A stretch of 64,000 nt of DNA, from NCBI RefSeq assembly GCF_032062135.1, contig NC_092859.1, positions 69,176,884 to 69,240,883 on the forward strand, written 5' to 3'. The stretch is from Pyxicephalus adspersus. Taxonomy: Eukaryota > Chordata > Amphibia > Anura > Pyxicephalidae. The stretch's first letter is position 1. The number at the start of each line of letters is the position of its first letter. The notes below the pieces were generated by a model. It did not search any database. It was given only the letters and a program-made list of their open reading frames with translations, and was not told the origin of the DNA. Below are positions 1-11,870 of the stretch, piece by piece. The position numbers and the translations under genes are program-made.

Positions 1-1775
1 ACTAAAATTGTACACTTCTAGGTGGCATTGATGATGCACTACACCCAGCTCTAGATGCCAGTTACCAATGTGGTCCCCGCTCATTCTCAGGCCCCACCAC
101 CTCCTCCTGTTGTTGCTGCCGCTTGTCAGTGCTCCATTCACTAGAATTGTACACTTCTGGGTGGCATTAATGAAGCGCTACACCCAGCTCTAGAGGCCAG
201 TTACCAATGCGGTCCACACTGCGTTTCAGGGCCCACCGCCTCATCCTCCTGCTGTTGGTGCCGCCTGTCATTACTCCATTCACTTAAATTGTACACTTCT
301 GGGTGGATTTGACGATGCACTACATCCAGCTCTAGATGCCAGTTACCAATGCGGTCCCCGCTCCTTCTCAGGGCCCACCGCCTCCTCCTCCTCCTGCTGC
401 TGCTGCTGCCTGTCAGTGCTCCATTCACTAAAATTGTATTAAGCACTTCTAGGTGGCATTGTCAATGCACTACACCCAGCTCTAGATGCCAGTTACCAAT
501 GTGGTCCCCGCTCATTCTCAGGCTCCACCGCCTCCTCCTGTTATTGCTGCCGCTTGTCAGTGCTCCATTCACTAAAATTGTACACTTCTGGGTGGAATTA
601 ATGAAGCACTACACCCAGCTCTAGATGCCAGTTACCAATGCGGTCCACGCTCCGTCTTAGGGTCCACCGCCTCATCCTCCTGCTGTTGCTGCCTCCTGTC
701 ATTACTTCATTTACTAAAATTGTACACTTCTGGGTGGCTTTGACGATGCACTACATCCAGCTCTAGATGCCAGTTACCAATGCGGTCCCCGCTCCTTCTC
801 AGGGCCCACCGCCTCCTCCTTCTGCTGCTGCTGCTGCCGCCTGTCAGTACTCAATTCACTAAAAATGTACACTTCTTGGTGGCATTGATGATGCACTACA
901 CCCAGCTCTAGATGCCAGTTACCAATGCGGTCCACGCTCCTTCTCAGGGTCCACCGCCTCATCCTCCTGCTGATGCTGCTGCCTCCTGTCTGTACTCAAT
1001 TCACTAAAATTGTACACTTGGAGGTGGCATTGATGATGCACTACACCCAGCTGTAGATGCCAGTTACCAAATGCGGCCCCAGCTCTGTCTCAGGGCCAAC
1101 CGCCTCCTCCTCTTGCTGTTGCTGCTGCTGCCTGTCAGTACTCCATTCACTAAAATTGTATTACACACTTCTGGGTGGGTGGCATTGTCATTGCACTACA
1201 CCCAGCTCTAAATGCCAGTTAGCAATATGGTTCCTGCTCCGTCGTAAGGCCCACCGCCTCCTCCTGCTGCCGCCTGTCAGTGCTCCATTCACTAAAATTG
1301 TACACTTCTTGGTAGCATTGATGATGCACTACACCCAGCTCATGATGCCAGTTACCAATGTGGTCCCCGCTCCATCTCAGGGCCCACCGCCTCCTCCTGC
1401 TGCTGCCACCTGTCAGTGCTCAATTCTCTACAATTTTACACTTCCGGGTGGCATTGATGATGCACTATACCCAGCTCTAGATGCCATTTACCAATCCGGT
1501 CCCTGCTCCGTCTCAGGGCCCACCGCCTCCTCCTGCTGCTGCCTGTCATTACCCCATTCACTAAAATTCTACACTTCTGGGTGGCATTGACGATGCACTA
1601 CACCCAGCTCTATATGACAGTAACCAATGTGGTCCATGCTCCGTCTCAGGATGCACGGCCTCCTCCTGCTGCGGCCTCCTTTCAGTACTTAAAATTGTAT
1701 TACACACTTCTGGGTGGCATTGACGATGCACTACACCAAGCTCTCCATGACACTTACCAATGCGGTCTTCCTGGC
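1..1775. repeat. Satellite/minisatellite array, about 13 units of 128-146 bp
   Basis: The sequence starts inside a tandem array. The phrase ACTAAAATTGTACACTTCT recurs, with changes, at about 1, 140, 282, 427, 571, 713, 858, 1003, 1149, 1291, 1427, 1560 and 1688, so the period drifts from about 145 bp down to 128 bp. Each unit also holds CAGCTCTAGATGCCAGTTAC and a CT-rich core of CCTCCT and CTGCTG triplets whose copy number explains much of the length change. The last units are the shortest and the array fades near 1775. Long open frames across it on both strands are low-complexity products of the repeat, not genes. The array probably continues beyond the left edge. Confidence 0.95.
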
Positions 1776-1875
1776 CATAGCTGACTACAGGCCACATACT
1801 TCTACTGCTCCCGCTGACCCACCCTCAGTCTCTGGTCCTCCATCCTTTTGCCTAATGTCACCGCGCTACTTGTCC

Positions 1876-2482
1876 ACAACTTTATGGTTGGCATTCCTGA
1901 CATATGTCATCCAGGTCATGATGCCAGCTAGCAACTATTATTATTAATAAACAGGATTTATATAGCGTAAACAAATTGTGCAGCTATATAATATAAATAG
2001 GGGTGCGTACATTAAATAGCAATGCATTCTTCTGCTGTTTTGACAGCATAGAATGTTTGCTAGTGGGTTCACCCTTTCTCATGTCCTTATGTTTATGCTG
2101 CCATTGGACGCTGTCCATCCCGCAAAAATCCTATTTGCCTGCTGTCATTTTGCCTGCCATTTTCGGGAAAACCACAACTTTATGGGTGGCATTCCTAACA
2201 CATGTCATCCAGGTCATAATGTCAGCTAGCAATTATTATTTATAATAAACAGGATTTAAATATTGTTAACATATAATGCACGCTAGTTACATTAAATAGG
2301 GGTGCATACAATAAATAGCAATGCGCTCTCCTGCTGTTTTAATGGCAGAAACTTTTGCTAGTGGGTTGAGTTCACCTTTTCTCAATGTCCTCATGATTAT
2401 GCTGCCTTCTGGATGCTGTCCATCACGCAAAAGTCCTATTTGCCTGCTGTCACTTTGCCTACCATTTTCTGGAAAACCACAA
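1876..2482 (+). repeat. Two-copy direct repeat, about 300-bp period
   Basis: Two diverged copies lie head to tail: ACAACTTTATGG occurs at 1876 and again at 2174. Each copy contains a CATGTCATCCAGGTCAT stretch, then an ATT-rich run, AATAAACAGGATTTA and TACATTAAATAG, which resembles the end of the short interspersed repeat found at 30310, 49858 and 51930. A block around TTTGCTAGTGGGTT and CCTATTTGCCTGCTGTCA follows in both copies. The repeat starts just after the satellite. Small open frames inside it are not supported as genes. Confidence 0.8.
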
Positions 2483-2574
2483 GGTGTTTTGGAACTTTTG
2501 TACTTGTTGTCACTGTTCTCCTACACATACCTAGCAAATTTGGTGGTTCTAACATGTATACGGGCTTTGCTATT

Positions 2575-2700
2575 AATTTTTAAAGTCGGCCCTTGGACTT
2601 TAATGGAATTCGCGAAATCGGTTCACTGGCCGACCCATCAGAAATCCGAGGAAATTTTCGCGAGACTGTCAGAGGCCCTCTCGATCATCCCTAATTACAA
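2575..2700. repeat. Interspersed repeat fragment with GAATTCGCGAAATCG
   Basis: A CpG-containing stretch in AT-rich surroundings reads GAATTCGCGAAATCG and then AAATTTTCGCGAGA. It resembles, from memory, a common frog non-coding repeat related to the one at 35152. No ends are visible. Confidence 0.4.
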
Positions 2701-3272
2701 TGTAAAGCATAGATTTGACGTTACAGGAGGGTACTTTAATATCAAATTAGACAATGTTTAACACTAAATCTGAAGTTTATTCCACTCACATTTTGCCCGC
2801 CTTGACAAACAAATTTTAACAAAACCTTTCTGTTTTCTTTTAGCTATTTTAGGCCCAGCGATAACATTACTAGGTCTTTTTGCTCTTTTCTGCCTTAAAG
2901 GTCTTAATGTCTATTTTGAGAAGGGGAATTAAATAGGCAGACCTATTGAATTTGCAAATTCAATGAATAAACAGGGTGGACCAGAGACAGTTCAGCTGAA
3001 GTGGAAGGAGCTAGAGGATGTTCTCCAGCCAGCAAATGAGGCAGGCTTTATCAGACTTGATGCAGTTTACAATGAAATCTCAGTGTGCAGGAGAATCCAA
3101 TTAACCAGTTTGAATGCAAGAGAGACTTTTTGGGCATATCCACAAAACATGGTAAAAATATGCCTGATCAGCCCCACATTTGGGACAGTGGGAGGTCACT
3201 ACCCAAAAAATAGCTGATGGGATAAAACTCCCTACCTGGTATAAACTCTATATTCTAAATTTTTTCCCTATC
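2701..3272. other. No gene recognised
   Basis: Mostly AT-rich DNA. An 84-codon frame starts at 2963 on the plus strand (MNKQGGPETV...). I recognise no family and no splice context, so it is not called. Confidence 0.5.
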
Positions 3273-3280
3273 CTCTATTC

Positions 3281-3642
3281 CAGCGGTCGCCAACCAGTGG
3301 TCTGCGAGAAACTTTTGGAGGTCCGCGGCTCTGGCCGGTGCACTGAGCGGAGTCAGGAGAAGGACCCCACTGGCGGGATGCACCTGCCAGAGCTGCAGAA
3401 CACGTCCCCCTTACAAGTCCCAGGCGCAGGGAAGTGGGCGGGCTGTTTATCTGGACACAACCCGCTCACTCTCCCATCGCAGGCTTAGATCTGCAATGAG
3501 AGAGTGGGCAGGGCTATGTCACAGTGACGTCACTAAGGGGGAGGTTTCTCCCCATTTGATTGACACCCAGCTCCCCGCCTATGTGCGGTCAGGAGCCAGT
3601 GATTTTAGTGGTTCGCGGAACCAAAAAGGTTGGCAACCACTG
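3281..3642. mobile_element. Non-autonomous hAT element, 362 bp, with target-site duplication
   Basis: The element begins CAGCGGTCGCCAACCAGTGG and ends GGTTGGCAACCACTG, giving inverted ends of the CAGNGGTNNCCAAC type expected for hAT transposons. The flanks are CTCTATTC (3273-3280) and CTCTATTT (3643-3650), an 8-bp target-site duplication with one mismatch, which is the hAT hallmark length. The inside is GC-rich and has no transposase. It was presumably moved by a hAT transposase encoded elsewhere. Confidence 0.88.
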
Positions 3643-3939
3643 CTCTATTTTACTCAGGATCAGCCTAAACTCTGGGCTAATTCACAACTCTCATATTTTT
3701 TAAGGATTAAACTAATAAAGGCAATCTTGTGTCTTCAGGTTAATATATATGCCCTTCAAATGCTTCCTATTGTGTTGAATATTTGAAGACCCTTACGACC
3801 TCTTTAGTAAGCTTATATGGGTTGGGAGCGGGCTAGTTTGAGTCTCAAAATCCTGTAGCAGCTCGCTAAAAATGGAGGTCCCACCCACTCAGACATAGAG
3901 CTATATAACATTGCAGCGTAGTCACAGTGCCTTAACTTT

Positions 3940-4440
3940 ATGGAACCTGATTTTATGAAGATTCAGATTTGGATGTACTCTGCTTTAAACCTAAAATATA
4001 TTTTTCATTTGCATCACAAACTTTTGTCTTTAGACCCTTTTACCTGTACCCCTGCTAAACTTCTACCACTTCTGCACACTTCTTGGCAAGTATGGCAAAA
4101 AATACATGGTCACCACCACCTAAATAGCCACTCATCCTTTATTACCTTTTTGGGGTTATTTTAGACTTTCCACAACCTCCAAGTTTTACTGCTGTGGGGG
4201 TGTGGTCAGAATTTTGTTTACTTACAATAAAGTGACAAATGTACCAAGTAAAAAGCCAAAAGGATATTTTTCCTCCAGATATCCTCATATTTCTCTGTTC
4301 TATTATGTCTCCCGCGTACTCCAGAATATTCCTCCTATGGACTGGTCTAACCCCTAAATCAGGTCTTCTCAAGCTAATCCACCTAAACAGGTGATATCTA
4401 AGCCCCATAGCAGATTTATGATCAGTATGGTCTGTCTCTC
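3940..4440 (+). pseudogene. Possible L1-like LINE ORF2 fragment
   Basis: A frame at 3940-4164 contains HTSWQVWQKI followed by SSFITFLG, which resembles the connector region of L1 ORF2 downstream of the reverse transcriptase (a tryptophan-containing helix, then SPLTPILG). A frame change near 4164 leads into FPQPPSFTAVGVWSEF, again like the L1 connector. No catalytic motif is present. This is recognition by eye; the match is short. Confidence 0.42.
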
Positions 4441-5094
4441 ATGCTTCATAGAAAGTGTTCTTTAAAAGCACTGCACTGCAAGTGACTGATCGGCTGCCAA
4501 TGTTGCTTGATCCTGAGGCAGGTTTGAATTAGTTACATTTTCATTTGTATTGTGATTTTTTTCAACGTTAGTGCTTGTTTTATCAGTGTGTGTATTGAAA
4601 TTAGCACATGTAGATATGTGCAAACATAGCAAGAATTGTACTACAAATTGTAAAGTCCTTGTAAAATATATATGAAATGTATTGCACTTTCACTTTTTCC
4701 ACTAGTAAACCTTTACTTTTTAACCAGCACAGCTGTATTACAGCTGTAATTTCCTGTAGTTTTGGCACAACAAATAGCAAACAGCTAATCAAAATATCAT
4801 ATAGAAAAATCCATTATCATACAGAAACAACTACTGTCCAATAAACAAAACTATCAGATGTACAAATTATATGATGAGAAAATGTCACTATTGTTGGAAA
4901 TTACAACTTAAGTCTTACATTCAAGTTCTGAATCCAATCAAATTCAGAAAGAGATAAACACAATCATATCAACCAAAAGTTCAAAGCATGCGTTTTATTA
5001 ACACTAACTCCATTTGGAGAAGTGACCATACAATTTCCATCCAATGATATATAGCAATGCTGTTTAGTGGCAGTATGGACAACTCCATTTAAGG
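4441..5094. other. No gene recognised
   Basis: AT-rich sequence without convincing coding potential on either strand. The left part could be decayed flank of the neighbouring L1-like pieces. Confidence 0.5.
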
Positions 5095-5765
5095 CTATTA
5101 CTATTCCCTCGATCCCATATAGATATTATATTCCAATGATCCCACAAATTGCTGGTTTTCATACCATGATGTGGGCTTGCTGAATTTTTGTGTAATCCCG
5201 CCCACCATGTCCCATGTTTCCCTCTTTACACCACCAACCCTGGTCGGATACAGCCAAGTGTTCTCTATGTTAAAGCTCTGCTGTTCTATACCACCTAGAT
5301 GTGAGTTTATAGCCAAATTCCTGATGTCTGCTGTTCACAGAGGCTTTAAAAGACAATAGGGTAATTCTCTCCACCTACTCTGGTGTGAAGTTCATTCTTA
5401 AATCCTTTTTCAATGCTTAAAGATATTGAGGTACATACTGAGCTGGGGCAGCATTTAGCAGAGCGAATATGACCAAGAGTGAGTGTCTCATTGCCCCCAA
5501 TCTGACAAACACCTTGGAGGAAGCGGGGGTTGCCTACAATTGCAAACAGTGGTGAGGGGTTTGGAGACACCTAATGTAAGCCCTGTGGTGGGATGGCGTC
5601 TAAGCTGTGGGTTGGATGAATGGATTAGACAGGGTAGTTTGGGCAGTGTCTACACCAGTCAACCATCCTTACTAAATAAGAGGCCACATAGTAATGATGG
5701 AAGTTGGGGACCTCTAGTACCCAGAAGACTTGGATTGATGTAGGAGGGTCCGGTTTAGACGGGTC
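5095..5765 (-). pseudogene. L1-like LINE ORF2 fragment, connector and cysteine-rich region
   Basis: Reading the minus strand from 5765 downwards gives, over shifting frames, a connector-like stretch near MVDWCR, then NPRFLQGVCQIGG, then KLTSRWYRTAELQH and a WWCKEGNMGH segment. The order and words match the L1 ORF2 part after the reverse transcriptase, where RWYRTP is followed by a CWRC zinc-knuckle-like motif and HIWW. Here the first cysteine of CWRC is lost. Frameshifts and stops show that it is dead. It shares orientation with the L1 piece at 7411-8312, but the two need not be one insertion. Confidence 0.65.
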
Positions 5766-6470
5766 TGGTTCTCGTCCCTATGAATCAGAAGAGCAAGCCT
5801 GAATGACTGGTGACAATGGCTAAAATAACTGCTAAAGCTATTCAAATGTTTCTACTTAAAAAAAGAAAGCTAAATGCTTCAATTTCATACAAATTAACTC
5901 ATAACAAAATTGTGTAAAAGTTTAAACTTTGGGAATTCTGACTTTGTAAATTGCATTTAATAGGAAAATATAGTTTTATTGGTTAATTTGTCACCATAAT
6001 TGCTAATGGGACCATGTCTCAAAAAGGACAAGATTTAACAAACCATGTCATTTTGTTAACAATGAATGATAAAGTGGGAGTAATTGTGTTTGTAAATGTA
6101 GAGTGTTGTTAACTTTTTATTTTAACTGCACAGCCCCTGAACCAAAATAAGGGAAAGGATGGGGAGAGGGGGGTGGGGGTCAGGAGGACCTATAGAAGTG
6201 AAGGATTTCCCTAATGAAAAAAATTCAGTGGGACAAAAAAACTTTGGAATGTCACGCATTAGCAACACTTCCTAACACTTACAGATACAATAGTACAATA
6301 TACAATTGGCACTGGAAATCACAGCCAACCTCCAGTATCCTTGCTGTAACCTTCAGTAATCCACCATCCATATTGGGCAGTGAGAGAAACATCTCTGCTG
6401 TGGAGTGGCTCTCCCTAACGAGCCCCCAAATGTAGACAAACAAGCTCCTGTCCTTAAGTAAACTGTAAAT
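5766..6470. other. No gene recognised
   Basis: AT-rich DNA with a G-rich run near 6155-6180. A 73-codon plus-strand frame at 6214 matches nothing I know. Confidence 0.5.
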
Positions 6471-6572
6471 ATTCCCCTCTATGCATGATATGTATATATT
6501 CCCCCTCTATGCATGATATGTATATATTCCCCCTCTATGCATGATATGTATATATTCCCCCTCTATGCATGA
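6471..6572. repeat. Short tandem repeat, 27-28 bp unit, about 3.6 copies
   Basis: The unit ATTCCCCCTCTATGCATGAT plus ATGTATAT starts at 6471, 6498, 6526 and 6554. Copies are almost identical, which suggests recent expansion. There are no spacers, so it is not a CRISPR array. Confidence 0.95.
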
Positions 6573-7408
6573 CCTATATCTTCTGTACCGCTCTTACAAA
6601 AGTTATAGGTATACATTGTTATTCTATCTTTATGTCTATTTGCTCATTATGTTAGGTTAGTTGTTAACCTGGCCATTATGTGTTTCTCCACTACTGTTTG
6701 GGTAAGTGTTTGTACTTATAATGTCTATTGTACAGAAGATGACGGCACTTTCCTCCATTCACATACTATTTCTCCTCCTGTCAGAATTTAAATATATACA
6801 TTAAATTATCTTCAATGATTACACAACTGCATTCATTGGAGTTTTATAAATCTACCTTAAGTATAACTTTATACAAACATGAGCACAAGAGTATTTAGCT
6901 GATCTGGTTACTGTAGCATCCCAGTATTATATTTACTGTTAAGCAGTTTTTGTGATTCTAAATGTAAAAAATGAGTGCTTTAATATTAACTTCTTTATTA
7001 GGTGGGATAGTTGAGCTATTTATTACATAGGTAGGTCATTCCTAGTGACCCCTCCCAACTATATATTTTGACCACTACTCCTCAAACTACAAAGAGGCTT
7101 TCAAAATCAGACTACAGGGGCCTACACTTGATTGGGGTGAATAAACCTTCCCATAACGAATATATTTCCTATTGCTTTCTTTTAAACACTTTCTATTAAT
7201 ATGTCCTTTGCATTTTCTCTCTACTTTCACTTCGCCTTCCTAAAATAAGCACCTCACAATAAGCCGATGAACAGTTAGTTTTCCTAAACAGTGCAGAGTC
7301 TTCCTGATATCGTTTTCTGCTATAAATACATCTGGCCTGGGTGGGATGTTGTTTAAACAGTGAGTAGCTCTGGAGGACCTTTCTTCTTCTATCCTTCTGA
7401 ACTCAGTT
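6573..7408. other. No gene recognised
   Basis: AT-rich intergenic sequence; nothing identifiable on either strand. Confidence 0.5.
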
Positions 7409-7410
7409 CC

Positions 7411-8312
7411 TTTTTTTTTTTTTTTTTTTGGGGCACAAGGGAAAAGGGATGGGGGAAGAGTGGACGGAAGAGCACACCAAGTAGGGGGGATCGCTCCCAA
7501 AGGGAAAAAAGTGAGTATGAAAACCATACATAGATTTCAATTAGAGGAAGCAAGGTCTTGGTATTCGGTAGTAACCATAAATTGTGACCAGTAGTTCCAA
7601 GTGTGAGCCACCTTCCTGCCAGTGCCCCTCACACTAGAGGTAAGATCCTCCATACAATGGATTTCATTGACTCTACCAAGCCATGATCCAATCGTGGGTG
7701 GAGCCGGATTTTGCCAGCAAGCAGCAATGCAGGAAATGGGAGCCACAATAAGGTGTCTGATGACCAAGCTTTTGTATGCCTTCTGTGAAAATAAGTTATG
7801 TTGAAGAAGGAAAAAAGCTGGGTCATCAGGGATATTTTGGTCTGACATCTGTTAAACAATAGTCCGAACAGTGACCCAGAAATTTCGCAAGAGGGGGCAA
7901 TGCCAAAATACGTGTAGCACCGAGGGAGAATATTCATTTTGATAACATTTATGCGTCCCAACCAAGAAAAAGTCAGTTCATCCCACTTGTCCAGATCAGA
8001 GTTCACTGTAGAAAGCAGCGGGAGATAGTTCCTGTCAAATAATTCTGAGAGTGTTTTGGGGATTTTCGTGCCTAGGTACGTAATCGCATGGGGTTCCCAT
8101 CGGAAAGCAAACGATTGTTGGAGATGGGAGCGGGCTCCAATCGGAAGCGTTACATCTAAAGCTGCTGATTTGGAGTAATTCATTTTTGAACTCACTTCTT
8201 TGAATTCCACATAAACTACCCCTCTCACTTGCTGCCATCCAACCATTGGTCCTACATAAAAGGTCTGCAAACATTTATAGCATTGCACATATTGCCCCTT
8301 CTTTTTCCCCAC
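7411..8312 (-). pseudogene. 5'-truncated L1-like LINE: end of reverse transcriptase, C-terminus and poly(A)
   Basis: On the minus strand an open frame (8312-7629) contains YLGTKIPKTLSELF, then WDELTFSWLGRINVIKMN, the end of an L1 ORF2 reverse transcriptase domain and the conserved SWLGRI...KMN stretch after it. A second frame (7848-7537) carries PPTIGSWLGRVNEI and HTWNYWSQF, words from the extreme C-terminus of L1 ORF2. The several hundred residues normally between them, including the CWRC motif, are missing, so there is an internal deletion. A run of 19 T at 7411-7429 is a poly(A) tail on the coding strand, about 107 bases after the stop. Both frames are broken. Confidence 0.85.
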
Positions 8313-8766
8313 TCTTTCCTATTTTGGGAAATTCTCTTTTCTTTCCTTGATTCACTTATCTAAGTTTCAGTTGTCTTAGACTGAAATGTTTGTACAGGGC
8401 CAAACATTTCTCCATCACTCTAGCCGGTTGGCTCTCTCAATGCAAGGACTGGGGGATGGGCCATATCTTTTGGATTTTTAGAGGGCCATCAGCTCACTTT
8501 TTATCATCTCTACCTCTCACTTCTATGTTTGCTCACCTGTCCATTCCTTTTGAGTTGCTGTGAATTCTATGGGGACCAACTAGACATTTGCTCTCAACAA
8601 TTAGATACTAATGACACCTTCTCAGGGCAATTTTTTTTACCTAAATGGGGATCAGATTTGGGGACTCCTAAAGGTGAGAATCCTCTCTTTGACACACAAG
8701 TCTTCCATCTGTAGTACTTTTCAGAAGGCAGTTTTTATACTTGTAACTCGATGATATGTTACACCG

Positions 8767-9235
8767 ATGGTCTTGAGTAGTGCCTTCCCTGGTTCTTCTA
8801 ATGTTTGTTGGAGGTGTAGTGAGGCTCCAGGATGCTTTCTACATGTCTTTTGGCAGTGCTCTCGATTTACAGATATGCTCTCTCTCTCTCAAAAATTTAC
8901 AGCCACAGACCTACCATATGAATATTTTTTTTTCTGCTGTACAACCATACTATGCTCCTGAAGCTTTACAGAATATTAATTATGTGTCCCCTAATCCATG
9001 CATACAGACCCTACATTGTCCTATATTGGAAGTGAACCATGTCTACACTAATCATATGGATTAGAAAGTTGAATGATTATATGCTCATGCAAGATCTTAC
9101 TTCTAGCCTACATCACCAGTCTACCTCATTTGGGAACATGTGGCACTACTGGTGGGAATTTCAAACTACAGAGGAATATAAAAATCTCCTGGGTTTCCGG
9201 AAATCTGGCAGTGATTCTCCTCTGCATTAGGCCCT
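8767..9235 (+). pseudogene. L1-like LINE ORF2 C-terminal fragment
   Basis: Plus-strand frames carry CWRCSEAPGCFLHVFWQC (around 8811-8865), the cysteine/histidine motif near the end of L1 ORF2. Further on, 9073-9200 gives LMQDLTSS and MWHYWWEFQTTEEYKNLL, the last conserved part of the protein. The frame changes between them. It faces the L1 piece at 7411-8312, and both carry their own C-terminus, so they are two insertions rather than one twin-primed copy. Decayed coding sequence may extend left to about 8340. Confidence 0.78.
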
Positions 9236-10198
9236 GTATATTCCTAAAAGCCATTTAAAGGTTGTCTCCTCCCTTCCTTGTTTTGATTTTTTTTTTGTAT
9301 GTTTATGTAGGTTATAACTGTGTTACAGGCAGATCAAATGTGTTCCTTAAAATATCCTTAAATTTTATTCCACTGTAAGGTAAAGTCAGCCAGTTCTCAT
9401 CTGTGTAAAAACTGTAAAATATATAAAAATAGTCTGTGAATAAAATCATAATTGTATGCACAATGATTTGTACCTTTGCAAGGCATCAGTGTGTCCGATA
9501 GGCTTGGATACACCAGCCTGGCCAAATATCCCTGGGAATAATTTTAAAACGTTGGCAACTGTGATAATGATGTGTTCATTTCTAGTTAGATGCACTTTGT
9601 GGAACCCTGTATAGTATCAGTTACATGCAAAGTGTGAAATCCAGGCATAGCACAGAAATCATAGGTATTCTAGGAAATGCCTAGACATTCCTTAGAACGT
9701 CTGGACCATTTGGAGATGAACAAAACTGCCTGCTCATTTCGGATTTGGCAATAAAAACTCAGGGAAACAGAAACAATTCCAACTGAAGATTGATGTAAGT
9801 GAATGCAGCCCTTTGAAAAAGTTATACTTTTGCCAATCTGCAGAGTATTATTCATAATTAAGTTGTTTTAGGTTTACATTTTGCTTGAAAACAATGTTAG
9901 TGGAAGCCAAAGGTTCAAGCGAGCGGTGCTTTCATGGAGTTGTAAAACTGTGCAATCATTATTTTTAACAGATTATTTAAACATACAGCTAAGAAATTGT
10001 GCACAAGGTACTGAACTTTTTTTTAAAAAAATCCATACTTGGAGATCTATTTATAAAGCAGCACAACTGTAACCATAACCCAGTGCTTAAAAGCAAAGCT
10101 CATTCAAAACACAGTATTGTAATGCACTTTGCTTGTTTGAAGACTCAAAAAAAACAATGGGAAGAGGAGAGACTGGTCCGATAACAGGTCAAATTCAC
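9236..10198. other. No gene recognised
   Basis: AT-rich flank after the L1 fragment; a T-rich run near 9288-9298. Nothing else identified. Confidence 0.5.
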
Positions 10199-10237
10199 AT
10201 GACCGACTTTTCTCTTGTAACAGAGTCTTCTTCAGCA
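10199..10237 (-). ncRNA. Decayed hammerhead-ribozyme-like motif
   Basis: Read on the minus strand the segment has CTGAAGA, then a CTCT/AGAG hairpin, then GAAAA and a GTC. This is the order of the hammerhead core (CUGANGA, stem II, GAAA, short stem III, UH), but stem I is not convincing. It is probably a remnant of the same repeat class as 26675-26716. Confidence 0.3.
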
Positions 10238-10257
10238 TTATGCAGAAGGCTTAGGCA

Positions 10258-10397
10258 TCTATTTATAAAGCAGTGAATCTGACATTAACTGAAACATTCC
10301 TTGCTGAAGAATCAATTACTGCCATCAAAACACATAGATATGTTAAATTCACAAGGTAATGTTTAGAAGATGTTGGATTCACTGTTTATTAAATAGA
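10258..10397. mobile_element. Short MITE with inverted ends, about 140 bp
   Basis: The left end TCTATTTATAAAGCAGTGAA is mirrored on the right by TTCACTGTTTATTAAATAGA. A relative lies at 27648-27770. No coding capacity; the class of transposon cannot be told from the sequence. Confidence 0.7.
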
Positions 10398-11870
10398 CCC
10401 CTTAGTAGGACATTGTGTCCTACTACCACATGCTCTAATGTGTGCAGTAGAAGGCAATTTTTTTAGGCGCATTGATTAAAATACTATGACCATGTCAGGG
10501 GCATTGTTAAGATCCCAAAAGGACCTCAAAAAACACATCCAGTATGAATATATACATTCTGGACTATATACACAATTCCCAGATTTCTGGCACTGGTTGG
10601 TCACCGTGGTAAAATAGCTAAAAAAAGTTTGTTGAACCCCTAAAATACAAGTCAGTTGTTGTGCATGGTGTACAAATCTCTCATAATTCATCTCATTTAC
10701 CAAAGACCTGGCCATGCCCTCTTCCCTGCCAGGTGGCCTATATTTTGCAAGACCGTTCTAATATGTTCCTTTGTTTAAAATACAGTAAATGTTTACTGTT
10801 TAGTTAACTATTTCCAAAATATAGACATGCAACATGAAAATATATAGCCATGTATTTTATTATACATTCTAGATATAATTCTTTGTTTTATGTATGTAAG
10901 CGTAACTTCATTTTCCCCACAATGTATGCTCCTTTTTATCATATCTATATACTCTTCTCCCAGGTTGACTTTTTCGCTAAACAATTGTTTGTTTAAAAGA
11001 ACAGTAAACTGCACAACAAACACACAATTTGTTTTACAGGTATCTCAAGGCAAAACTCATTTTGGTTTTACTAAAGACCTGGAAGGCTTTGAACTGTCAG
11101 CTTTTACTGTTCTCTATGACAACATGAAGATTTACCCTAACTTTCTGTCCTAACTTCTTGCCTGCAAATTTTTTTTCCTAAATAGATTTTTATTGCTATC
11201 TGTGTTCTTTCTGGAGATTTTTGTTCAACGGAAGGTAAAAGCTAAGGGTGGCCATAAAGACTGTTATAAGACAGTTAAACTTACATGAATATTCTAACTG
11301 CTCTCAGTCAAGCTTGCAAACTCTATGCAGAAGAAATGAATAGCAAAGAGGTGCTGGCCCATTGTACAACAAATGATCTTGATTACCTCCCGAGTGTCAT
11401 TTGGAGGGCCTCTTATAGACATGAAAATATCTCTCCTGATTTTGCTAGAAACAGCTGGACCTGACAACTTTTTTCTCATGTTTATTAGAAGCTTGAATCT
11501 AATAATAAGAACATAGATTATATTGTACTTAGAGCTGGCTGTATACTGGACACAAACCGTTATTTTTTTTTTATTTTGAGAAGGCAATTACTCATATTGC
11601 CTCTCCATGACATCATTCTTGTTTTACCATTGTCAGCAAAATGCTGAAAGCCACATCAACCCAGACAGGGTTGAAAAATGCATCTCTAAAAAGTATATGC
11701 ATAAACATCATATTAGTTGCTTAAAAATAGTCATACCAAAAAAAATAGTGATGTTAATTTCTACAGGAGATTGACAGCACTGCAACAATAATTCAAATTC
11801 AAAAGTACACTCTGCAAACTACTAATGTATTGTGACACCACCTAAAAAGTGAACCAGTAAATCCTAAATT
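10398..11870. other. No gene recognised
   Basis: AT-rich intergenic DNA. Short frames at 10476, 10890 and 11294 have no recognisable domains. Confidence 0.5.

Noticed and set aside
1057..1590. 177-codon open frame
   Set aside because: It lies wholly in the satellite; its repeated cysteine, serine and leucine runs are translations of CTG/CCT triplets.
2963..3217. 84-codon plus-strand frame
   Set aside because: No recognised family, no splice or promoter context, and it is flanked by repeats.
6471..6572. Possible CRISPR-like direct repeats
   Set aside because: Units are head to tail with no spacers, in a vertebrate-like genome.
7411..9235. One L1 with a twin-priming inversion
   Set aside because: Both oriented pieces carry the same C-terminal region, which a single inverted copy would not.
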